From Candidatus Desulfosporosinus infrequens (GTDB lineage: Bacteria; Bacillota; Desulfitobacteriia; Desulfitobacteriales; Desulfitobacteriaceae), in contig OMOF01000101.1 of the NCBI GenBank assembly GCA_900290375.1, positions 29,560 through 93,559 of the forward strand: a DNA stretch of 64,000 nucleotides, read 5' to 3'. Under the pieces are notes generated by a model, which searched no databases, was not told the DNA's origin, and worked only from the letters and a program-made list of their open reading frames with translations. A program made the translations under genes and the position numbers. Shown here in pieces: positions 56,286 to 64,000 of the stretch (positions are counted from its first letter, which is position 1; every line of letters starts with the position of its first letter).

Positions 56286-56714
56286 CTATTTAATGATCAG
56301 CACGGGACAACTCGCTCGCTGCAATACCCGTTGACTAACACTGCCAAGGACCGAACCGGTAATGGCTCCATAACCATGACTTCCCATCACAACCAAATCA
56401 ATTGCTTCCTTTTTGATATGTTCTAAAATAATGGTTACAGGATGACCAGATTCCATCCTTTTACTAAGAACAATCTGTGAGCAATCAATTCCCGTTAGCG
56501 TTGCTTCTAACGCCAGTTCTCCGTTTTGATCAATTTGTTCTTGCGTCACGGTGATGCCATAAGAGATCGTATACCCCCAATAGGCTTGTGGCGTATAGCT
56601 AACATGGAGAAGTACTACTTCAGCTTGCATTGCTTGGGCCATTTCTACGGCTGCCTTTAAGGCGCGACGCGAGTATTCTGAAGCGTCTGTAGGGACGAGA
56701 ATCTTTTTAAACAA
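56286..56714 (-). CDS. Universal stress protein (UspA family)
   Basis: MFKKILVPTDASEYSRRALKAAVEMAQ...VVMGSHGYGAITGSVLGSVSQRVLQRASCPVLIIK. Confidence 0.95.
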   Translation of the reverse strand: MFKKILVPTDASEYSRRALKAAVEMAQAMQAEVVLLHVSYTPQAYWGYTISYGITVTQEQIDQNGELALEATLTGIDCSQIVLSKRMESGHPVTIILEHIKKEAIDLVVMGSHGYGAITGSVLGSVSQRVLQRASCPVLIIK

Positions 56715-56756
56715 TTATATCACTCCTTTTTTACTTTTATTTTTGTCACGACAGGG

Positions 56757-56795
56757 GTTAGAGGTCCGATGCCGGAGGCCCGATGATCTATATAC
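56757..56795. repeat. Short heptad-periodic array (uspA-M24 peptidase)
   Basis: tagaggt|ccgatgc|cggaggc|ccgatga|tctatat. Confidence 0.6.
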
Positions 56796-56863
56796 TTGAC
56801 CGTTCTCTTCTATATTATCCTATTTAAACGCTATCCTCAACAAGCTCATCGTTCCAATTGGTC

Positions 56864-58066
56864 TTAAAGCACAGTCAGTTCCCGCGGGCTTACCGATAAA
56901 TACCTTGCACCCATTTCGGCTTCGATGACAACCGTGTCTTCAATCCCTACAACTCCAATTCCTGGAAAAACAAATTTCGGTTCGATCGCTAGCACCATTC
57001 CAGGCTTTAACACTTCTTTAGATCCCTTGCTAATAGTCGGAAGTTCATCCAGCTCCAATCCTACCCCGTGTCCGACAAAACGAACCTGACTTGTCCCATA
57101 ACCCATAAAATTTTTCTCATAAGGAGTATTTTCACGAACCCATGTTAAAATTTCCTCATAGATTTCACCGGCTACCCTCCCGGGAATTAAAGCAGCACGA
57201 ATTTTCTCTTCGATCTGCCTTGCCACCTCGTAGGCCTTTGTTAGTTCCTCTGACAACGGGCCGAGACTCATGATGCGGGTTTGGTCAATCTGGTAGCCAT
57301 GCACAACTGTCACCATATCTACAATGATCGGTTCATTCGTTTGAATTTGAGCCATTGTTGCACCATTCGGATGAGCAATCGAAACTCCTTGTCCGGTGAC
57401 AGGCCCGTCAAAGCAACTGGGTACTGCAGCCCGAGCCCCCGAAGTGATGACACAGAAATGCAATTCAGAGTCAAAACCGCGCATTCGAACATAACCACCG
57501 TGTCCGAGTGCCCGCGCTTTTCCCTCTACTAACCCTTCTAACTCTACCTCCGTCATTCCCTGATGAAGGACTTCTTTGGCATACTCCAAAACCAAAGCAT
57601 GGATTTGGGCACTTTTTTCAAGGCGAGCTAATTCCCACTCGGACTTTACTGCACGCTGCAAACGAACCTCAGTGGAAACATCCACAAACAAAACTTCTGG
57701 AAATGTTTTGCGATAGCGCTCAAATTGATTAACAGGTAGAACATCAAGTTCCAGCCCCAATATTCCCGGCAAAGGAAGTCCCGCTTCTTGAATATAGTTG
57801 GGAATCTTCGATATGCCTTTCAGCGGAATAACCTCCCAAGCGCTTTCCTGCTGGGCTCTGTCAAAATCCCGATAAGCAAGGACAATGGGCTTTCCTTGCT
57901 TTGGAATATAGATATGTACATTTTGGGCTGTTCCTGTATAATACAGGGTATCCGCCCGCTGAACCAACAGTGCCCCTTCAATGCCTTTTTTCTGTAAACT
58001 ATCTTGAAGATTTATGACACGCTCTTGTAATTCTGTGAGGGGTACTTTCATTTCTCTCTCCTTCAT
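56864..58066 (-). CDS. M24 family Xaa-Pro peptidase
   Basis: GHGVGLELDELPTIS, IEPKFVFPGIGVVGIEDTVVI. Confidence 0.92.
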   Translation of the reverse strand: MKEREMKVPLTELQERVINLQDSLQKKGIEGALLVQRADTLYYTGTAQNVHIYIPKQGKPIVLAYRDFDRAQQESAWEVIPLKGISKIPNYIQEAGLPLPGILGLELDVLPVNQFERYRKTFPEVLFVDVSTEVRLQRAVKSEWELARLEKSAQIHALVLEYAKEVLHQGMTEVELEGLVEGKARALGHGGYVRMRGFDSELHFCVITSGARAAVPSCFDGPVTGQGVSIAHPNGATMAQIQTNEPIIVDMVTVVHGYQIDQTRIMSLGPLSEELTKAYEVARQIEEKIRAALIPGRVAGEIYEEILTWVRENTPYEKNFMGYGTSQVRFVGHGVGLELDELPTISKGSKEVLKPGMVLAIEPKFVFPGIGVVGIEDTVVIEAEMGARYLSVSPRELTVL

Positions 58067-58195
58067 TTTAAGTAATAGTCAGAATTCTTATTTTATTATC
58101 ATTATGTTCAGATTCTCTTAACTTTGCAAGTTTTTAATATTTTCATTTTTAATTTTTTGCTTCTTGGTAAGATCCTAGCGAAGACTTCTCTTACG

Positions 58196-58252
58196 ATTGG
58201 AAAAAAGTAAGCCAAAAGCCGAGCAGAAATTTAAATCTTACTCGGCTTTGCA
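58196..58252 (-). terminator. Terminator downstream of rubrerythrin
   Basis: GCCGAGTAAGATTTAAATTTCTGCTCGGCTTTT on minus. Confidence 0.65.
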
Positions 58253-58254
58253 TT

Positions 58255-58842
58255 TTAATATACTTCAGGCAATTCTTCAAAATATCCCTGCGGATGCGCA
58301 CAAGCTGGACAGCTTCCAGGTGCTTCCGGGCCTTCATGGATGTAGCCACAGTTCGTGCATTTCCAGACAGTCGGCGTATCTTTTTTAAAGAGGGTCCCAT
58401 TTTCAATCCCATCAGCATAATGCTCAAACCGAGTCATATGGTGCTTCTCAACTTCAGCAATCTTTTGAAAGGCCCTCGCAATATCGGCAAAGCCTTCTTT
58501 ATCTGCTATCGCGCCAAATGTTGAGTAAAGTTCAGCCCACTCTTCTCGTTCCCCCGCTGCCGCAGCCCTCAGGTTGGTCAGAGTGTCTTTTAAAACCAGT
58601 GGATAATCTGCATCTACATGAATGATCTGAGTTTCTTCTTGGTTATGTGCTATCAAAAGTTTATAAAAGACTTGGGCATGCTCTCTTTCGTTGGCCGCTG
58701 TTGCTTCAAAAACTGCTTGAATATGTTGATACCCTTCATTCTTCGCAACACCGGCAAAAAAAGAATACCGATTGCGTGCTTGGGACTCTCCCGCAAAGGC
58801 TTTGCTTAAGTTTTTAAACGTTTCTGTTTGATGGAATTTCAT
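58255..58842 (-). CDS. Rubrerythrin
   Basis: diiron ferritin-like domain and C-terminal rubredoxin CxxCGYIHEGPEAPGSCPACAHP. Confidence 0.96.
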   Translation of the reverse strand: MKFHQTETFKNLSKAFAGESQARNRYSFFAGVAKNEGYQHIQAVFEATAANEREHAQVFYKLLIAHNQEETQIIHVDADYPLVLKDTLTNLRAAAAGEREEWAELYSTFGAIADKEGFADIARAFQKIAEVEKHHMTRFEHYADGIENGTLFKKDTPTVWKCTNCGYIHEGPEAPGSCPACAHPQGYFEELPEVY

Positions 58843-59079
58843 AAATCCACTCTCCTTTTCACCTAGTTTTTCAGTAAGCTCATTAAGTTATGCTTTCGAG
58901 GTCTTTCTAAAATAATCCTGCTTAAACTTAATTTTATTAATTAGTTTCCTCCTACAAGACTTCTGAAATTCCAAATTTGCAGGTTTTTTCTTTCGAATGT
59001 CGAATTAATGTAGGATTGATGCGTACTGTCACGCATATAGCGTTCAGCAAGATTTTGACAAGAGAAAGGAACAAACGAC

Positions 59080-59652
59080 ATGTCTCACGCTACTGCTCCG
59101 TATCTTTTTTGCCCAGTATGTGGTAAACCCCTCCAGAATTCTATCATTGACAACCACCCCCGAAGTGCATGTTCGAACTGTTCCTATGTCCACTGGGGAA
59201 ATTTTTCTCTCGGTGTTGGAGGGGTTCTGTGGCACAACGACAAAGTCCTGCTAGTCCAACGTGGACATAATCCCGGCAAAGGCATGTGGACTATTCCTGG
59301 AGGATACGTGGATCAAGGAGAATCCATCGCGGCAGCCATCATACGCGAAATTCAAGAGGAAACTGGTATTAAATCTAAGCCGCTCTCTATTATTGGCTTA
59401 CGCGATTACCCTGCTGAAAAACATGACACCTATATTATTTTCCTAATGGAATTTCTAGGTGGGACTCTTCTAGCGCAACCGGGGGAAGTCAGTGATCTCG
59501 GCTTTTTCACCTTAAAAGAGAGTTATGCCCTTCCCATCCCATCCCTAACTTTGAGTGCACTCGAAGCATCGCACTCCGCTTCCCAAGGTCTCCTAATTAA
59601 TTCAGACGTTAAACTTTCCAGTAAGCTTTCAACACTCTATCAAATTCACTAG
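59080..59652 (+). CDS. NUDIX hydrolase with N-terminal zinc ribbon
   Basis: GGYVDQGESIAAAIIREIQEETG; CPVCGK..CSNCSY. Confidence 0.94.
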   Translation: MSHATAPYLFCPVCGKPLQNSIIDNHPRSACSNCSYVHWGNFSLGVGGVLWHNDKVLLVQRGHNPGKGMWTIPGGYVDQGESIAAAIIREIQEETGIKSKPLSIIGLRDYPAEKHDTYIIFLMEFLGGTLLAQPGEVSDLGFFTLKESYALPIPSLTLSALEASHSASQGLLINSDVKLSSKLSTLYQIH

Positions 59653-59653
59653 T

Positions 59654-60412
59654 CTATGAGATTTCCGCCCGAGCTTCCGGATCGAAGGGATTGGTTCTGG
59701 CTGCATAAGAGAACAGAAACGGATAATCTTCCTTAAGGTGAATCATATAGGTCAACCATTCAAGAATCAACAAACCATACGCTCGTCCAATATCCACCGA
59801 AAAGTGATGGTAATCTGCATCACTAAGTTGCTTCAAATCTTGTCGACTAACCAACTCTTCGGTTAAATGAAAGATAGCCCATAAGAGCTCTGTGAAGGAT
59901 TCATGTTCAAGTAAATTGGGGTTTTCTAACATCCTTAAAAGAAAATCCCTTTTGCCCAATAATTTAGTTTTCAGCCCTTCAAGCTCACTGAGCCGACTGT
60001 TCATTTGAAACCCATCTTCTGCTAGCCGCTTTTTCATCCTCACAACCTTTTGGTTCCAATCGTCTAATAAGATTAGTCTTGCCGTTTCCACACTCGTCTG
60101 ATCGTACTTAGAGAGACTTTGCAGCAACTCAACCCCGCTCTCACTGAAAAAGGCTCCAATAACCATATTGAGTTTTTTTATTCTCTGTCCCTTTTCCCGT
60201 TGGCTTAGAAGACTATCAATCATGATAGTCGACAAAAGGATATAAATCGGAAGAAAAGCTATTTGTGACAATAAGTCGCTTAAAATAGCCCATACGTCAT
60301 GGAAAATAAGATTCTTGATAAAATAAATACTGAATGAAGCAACACTCAGTACCACTACCAAATAAATCTCCCACTTCTTCTGTCTCATTAATTTCCCCCA
60401 TTTTCTCGCCAC
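59654..60412 (-). CDS. Uncharacterised protein with two N-terminal TM helices
   Basis: 252-aa ORF, no recognised motif. Confidence 0.8.
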   Translation of the reverse strand: MARKWGKLMRQKKWEIYLVVVLSVASFSIYFIKNLIFHDVWAILSDLLSQIAFLPIYILLSTIMIDSLLSQREKGQRIKKLNMVIGAFFSESGVELLQSLSKYDQTSVETARLILLDDWNQKVVRMKKRLAEDGFQMNSRLSELEGLKTKLLGKRDFLLRMLENPNLLEHESFTELLWAIFHLTEELVSRQDLKQLSDADYHHFSVDIGRAYGLLILEWLTYMIHLKEDYPFLFSYAARTNPFDPEARAEIS

Positions 60413-60446
60413 TTTATACTAGGTCGATCATGCCTGAGATGATTAA

Positions 60447-60761
60447 TTAATTAACTTTCTTGCGTCCGTCCAACAAATGCCTAATTGCTACGATCGGATG
60501 GGATAAAAGCATCTTCGGGCCAGAATATCGCATGGCCTCGATAATCCTTTGACGCATTTCCGGCTTATAACAATGCACTGCACACTTGCCGCAAGTTGAT
60601 TTGCTTTCTCCGAACTTACAATGAGTTAGCCGGTTTAAAGCATAGACTTCTAATGCTTGACATTCTGGACACAATCCACCTACTGAGTGATGATTATCTT
60701 TACAATAAAGCTTAAGCATTATTTGCAAGGTGTTTTTTTCACGCTCTAACCTATTTGACAT
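60447..60761 (-). CDS. YgbA/nitrous oxide-stimulated promoter family protein
   Basis: LYCKDNHHSVGGLCPECQALEVYALNRLTHCKFGESKSTCGKCAVHCYKPEMRQRIIEAMRYSGPKMLLSHP. Confidence 0.85.
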   Translation of the reverse strand: MSNRLEREKNTLQIMLKLYCKDNHHSVGGLCPECQALEVYALNRLTHCKFGESKSTCGKCAVHCYKPEMRQRIIEAMRYSGPKMLLSHPIVAIRHLLDGRKKVN

Positions 60762-60826
60762 TTTAGCTCCACTCCCATTAACCCGAACATTCTACAGGTG
60801 ACACTTTTAAAAGGGGTAAATCACCA

Positions 60827-60937
60827 ATGGCTAAGAAAACGAATAACAAATCGCGCAGGCCAGATAACACTGCGAAGATTCCCCTTCCTTATGACGCTGA
60901 TAAAATCGGGAAAGATGTAGCAAAAGACCGGGTGTAA
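60827..60937 (+). CDS. 36-aa small ORF (not in ORF track)
   Basis: MAKKTNNKSRRPDNTAKIPLPYDADKIGKDVAKDRV*; AAAAGGGG 9 nt upstream; stop codon in loop of terminator hairpin. Confidence 0.6.
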   Translation: MAKKTNNKSRRPDNTAKIPLPYDADKIGKDVAKDRV

Positions 60938-60956
60938 ACCCGGTTCTTTTCTTTTT
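60927..60956 (+). terminator. Terminator overlapping the 36-aa ORF end
   Basis: ACCGGGT-gtaa-ACCCGGT TCTTTTCTTTTT. Confidence 0.85.
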
Positions 60957-60967
60957 AAAAATCACTA

Positions 60968-61879
60968 TTAGCTGAATAAATTGAGAAATTCTTTCGGAAT
61001 ATCCGTCTCATAGCGTACTTCCTCACCTGTTATTGGATGCTTAAAGACAAGCAGTCGGGCATGAAGTCCTAACCGGCCTATAGGGTGCTTGGTTGCTCCA
61101 TACTTTTTATCTCCAATTACACTGTGCCCGATATCTTTCATATGGACACGAATTTGGTTCTTTCGCCCAGTTTCAAGGTTCACTTCCATTAGAGAATAAT
61201 GTTTGTTTTTATTAAGAACCTTGTAGTGGGTCACTGCTTTTTGACCGTCATTAGGGGTTCGACTGGAGTACATCACAAAGGCTTTACTTTCAGTCAGCCA
61301 CGAGGTGATCGTCCCTTGCTCTTGGGTCACCGTGCCTTCGACAACTGCTATATAACTTCGCTCTAAAACAGTCTCCTTCCAGGCATTTTGCAGCAATTGC
61401 TGTACTTTCTCACTTTTGGCAAACATCATTACCCCAGAGGTATCCCTATCCAGACGGTGCAACACAAAGATCTTGTTCTTAGGGTCCCTTTTTTTCACAT
61501 GCTCACTTAAAATACTATAGGCTGTTTGTTCTTTTTCTGTAGCAGTGGCTATTGAAAGCAGTCCGGCCTGTTTTTCGATGATTATAATAAATGGGTCCTC
61601 AAATACTATATTTAGTCCTTGAGGTTGCTTTTCTACCAACACTTTTGTCCAATTCACGACTACTTCTTGTCCGATCTCTAGCGGATGATTATATTGAGTA
61701 ACCACTTCCTTATCTATCGAAATCTGATGATGGGCCAAAAGGGCCTTAACATCGCTACGACTTTTACTGGGGAGCTCGGCAAGTAAAAACTTCATCAGCT
61801 CGGCCTGTTCATTGACTTTAAGGCACGTTTGTTTCTCCTTCCCCATCTTGGTTCTAAGCTTACCGCCAGGTACATGCAT
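60968..61879 (-). CDS. RluA-family pseudouridine synthase (start uncertain)
   Basis: LHRLDRDTSGVMMFAKSEK, S4-like N-terminus. Confidence 0.93.
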   Translation of the reverse strand: MHVPGGKLRTKMGKEKQTCLKVNEQAELMKFLLAELPSKSRSDVKALLAHHQISIDKEVVTQYNHPLEIGQEVVVNWTKVLVEKQPQGLNIVFEDPFIIIIEKQAGLLSIATATEKEQTAYSILSEHVKKRDPKNKIFVLHRLDRDTSGVMMFAKSEKVQQLLQNAWKETVLERSYIAVVEGTVTQEQGTITSWLTESKAFVMYSSRTPNDGQKAVTHYKVLNKNKHYSLMEVNLETGRKNQIRVHMKDIGHSVIGDKKYGATKHPIGRLGLHARLLVFKHPITGEEVRYETDIPKEFLNLFS

Positions 61880-62048
61880 ACTCTTACCCCTTACTTTATG
61901 GAATGTCTTTCAGCTATTAAGCTCTCCATGCAACACTAAATTTTCAGCCATTACAGCAATCTCACCCAATGATTTTGTCAAATTAATCCTCATATTACCA
62001 GTTACCCCGACACAGGTCAATAAACTTCTCGCCCTTACCCGAACCACT

Positions 62049-62699
62049 CTACCCTTTTAATTCATGCCCATTAGCCCCAGCTCTATAGCTTTTTAGAAAT
62101 AACTTGTAATAATCTTCTATGTTCTGTGCTGGTCCGATCTCTCCAGTTATTTTTAAAATTTCGATTGCAGCTTCAATTGTGCACAGATTACCTTCGACTG
62201 CACCTCTTCTCAGATCATAATTCGATGCATAGTTTGGCTCTAGTGAAGCTACCGGCAAACCTTTCAAAAAATCGCTTTTCCGAAATATTTTTCTTGCCTC
62301 TTTCCATGTCCCATCTAAGATTATAAAGGCTGTAATTCTATCTGTCCGTTTAAATTCCACTTTTCTATTTTCTAATTTCTCATTTTCTAATTTCTCATTT
62401 TCCGTCGGAAATAATACAAATGTCGCATATTTCTCCATACTAATGTAATCAATTAATTGCTTAGGACTCTTTGTTCGTTCCCATAAGAAAATTTCAGTTG
62501 AATCTGGATTTATTAACCTTAATAATCTTGCAGTATTAGAAGGCCGATAAAACTCTCTTTCACTTGATAGAATCCAGAGCTTTGCTTTGGTACACACTGG
62601 CACTGATTTATTACAGATGCAGTTAATGATGGGTAATCCACACTCATTGCAACTTTGATATAAGTTGGTAATCCGTTTAACCTGATAACTTTTGTCCAT
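62049..62699 (-). CDS. DTW-domain tRNA-uridine aminocarboxypropyltransferase
   Basis: CNECGLPIINCIC, 'FIILDGTWKEARKIFRKS' (DGTW motif). Confidence 0.88.
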   Translation of the reverse strand: MDKSYQVKRITNLYQSCNECGLPIINCICNKSVPVCTKAKLWILSSEREFYRPSNTARLLRLINPDSTEIFLWERTKSPKQLIDYISMEKYATFVLFPTENEKLENEKLENRKVEFKRTDRITAFIILDGTWKEARKIFRKSDFLKGLPVASLEPNYASNYDLRRGAVEGNLCTIEAAIEILKITGEIGPAQNIEDYYKLFLKSYRAGANGHELKG

Positions 62700-62723
62700 C
62701 CTTATCCCCTTTGATACTCTTTT

Positions 62724-64000
62724 CTAGGCCATTTCCAACTTGACAGAGCTTCCCCCTCCGCCGGCTTCGGCTGGAGTAACAACCAAACGGCGAGCGAGAC
62801 GATTTTTGAGTTCGGGCACGTGACTAATAATTCCGATCGTTAGGTTTTGCAAGTGAAGTTTCTCAAGTGTGTTCATTACTGTTTCGAGCAGGTTAGCATC
62901 CAGTGTTCCGAACCCTTCATCTAGGAAGAAAAACTCGAGCGGCGATTCTCCCCGAAGTTGGATTTGAGTGGACAACGCTAAAGCCAGCGCTAGGGCGGTG
63001 AGGAAGGTTTCTCCTCCTGATAAACTATTCACGGGTCGACGTACTCCGCCGTTGGCATCGTCACGCATGATGAACCCCCCCTCTGCATCAACCTCTAAGG
63101 CATAACGCTGATGAGTTAATTGTTTCAAGCGTTCGGAGGCATCCAAGGATACGTTGGTTAACTGTTCTTGAGCAATAAACTCAATAAAGGCATTCCCCTT
63201 AAAAACGGATTGTAAGGTTTTAAGTAAGCTCCGTCGGTGGTTTAAAGTCTGTCTTTCACCTTCAAGGCGCATCCATTCTCCATGCTCTCCACTTAGTTTT
63301 TCTAACCTTTGTCGGGCTGCCCCACATCTCTCACTCGCTTTTGTATGAGTCGCTTCCACTTCCCTAAGCCGAACCGGCCAAGCAAGCCATTCCTCAGGAC
63401 GGAGGCTGCGTCCCTTAAGTCTCTCTTCACTGTCTTCACGTTTCTGCTTAAGCATCAGAACGTCTTGCCGAAAGGCCAAGATTTCTTGCCTCATCTTTAG
63501 TCGTTCAGCCTCGTCACATAAAGCGCTTCGTGCCGCTGCAACTGTCATGAACTGGGCCATTTTTAGACCTTGTTCCAGTTTGCACTGAGCCGCCTCCAAC
63601 CCTGCTCTGGATAGTTCTAAGGTTTTATGGCTGACTGCCTGGGCTTGTTCCGCCTGGTTCGATACCCCTTTGGCCAACTCATAAACTTTCTTAAGCTTTT
63701 CTTCAGTTCCAGTTACAAGAGCCAATTCCTGTTTAACCTCTAGAGTTCGATCTAAGGCAGGCTTTCCCTCAGTTATGGCTGCACATTTGCTTTTAAGCTC
63801 TGCCATCTCCCGAGCGGCTTCACTTCCGACCGTCCTTAAATTCTGAAGTTCAAGCTCACAACCCGCCTTCTCCAAAATAAGCCGTTGCTGAGCCTCATCT
63901 GCTACCCGGACCTCCTCTTCAAGAGCCGATAACTCCTGATTTAGAGCCCTCAAAGTCCGATCCCAAGTGGCATATTGTTTTTGTAACAACGAAATTTCCG
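62724..64000 (-). CDS. sbcC: SbcC-like exonuclease ATPase, C-terminal part (runs off window)
   Basis: Coiled coil then 'NSLSGGETFLTALALALALSTQIQ' and 'FFLDEGFGTLD'. Confidence 0.92.
   Translation of the reverse strand, partial: EISLLQKQYATWDRTLRALNQELSALEEEVRVADEAQQRLILEKAGCELELQNLRTVGSEAAREMAELKSKCAAITEGKPALDRTLEVKQELALVTGTEEKLKKVYELAKGVSNQAEQAQAVSHKTLELSRAGLEAAQCKLEQGLKMAQFMTVAAARSALCDEAERLKMRQEILAFRQDVLMLKQKREDSEERLKGRSLRPEEWLAWPVRLREVEATHTKASERCGAARQRLEKLSGEHGEWMRLEGERQTLNHRRSLLKTLQSVFKGNAFIEFIAQEQLTNVSLDASERLKQLTHQRYALEVDAEGGFIMRDDANGGVRRPVNSLSGGETFLTALALALALSTQIQLRGESPLEFFFLDEGFGTLDANLLETVMNTLEKLHLQNLTIGIISHVPELKNRLARRLVVTPAEAGGGGSSVKLEMA

Overview
This 64-kb window is an almost entirely minus-strand chromosomal segment of a low-GC, spore-forming Firmicute. 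Gene order and protein style resemble Desulfosporosinus/Desulfitobacterium (inference). Reading 3' to 5' it carries: sbcC-like nuclease (partial), DTW, RluA, NUDIX, rubrerythrin, M24 peptidase and UspA genes; ctsR-mcsA-mcsB-clpC-radA; carD, PIN/TRAM, ispD-ispF-gltX, T-box-cysE-cysS, mrnC-thyX-rlmB-sigH; tRNA-Thr and tRNA-fMet; rpmG-secE-nusG-L11-L1-L10-L7/L12-rpoB-rpoC; str, S10, spc and alpha ribosomal operons; ecfA-ecfT-truA-rplM-rpsI; then a small MFS/CBS/MarR insertion before a partial cwlD-like gene. Most of this is conserved core. The more unusual observations are: (1) a family of dyad-symmetric intergenic arrays with 7-bp periodicity at six or more sites, two of which run into the 3' ends of ispD and mcsB; (2) fused EcfA ATPases separated from EcfT by one in-frame TAA with no ATG/GTG start for EcfT, although conserved-looking EcfT residues lie upstream of the only TTG start; (3) a divergent RadA at a locus that lacks the expected disA, whose junction with clpC consists of a GTAGGGGC inverted repeat that supplies the clpC stop codon; (4) a perfect 64-bp palindrome next to gltX; (5) candidate structured leaders upstream of rpsJ, rplC and rplM; (6) an unlisted 36-aa ORF ending inside a terminator hairpin; (7) a 21-bp repeat encoding an acidic RpoB tail. 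No CRISPR array, prophage or transposase gene was seen. All calls are from reading the sequence and supplied translations; no database search was run.
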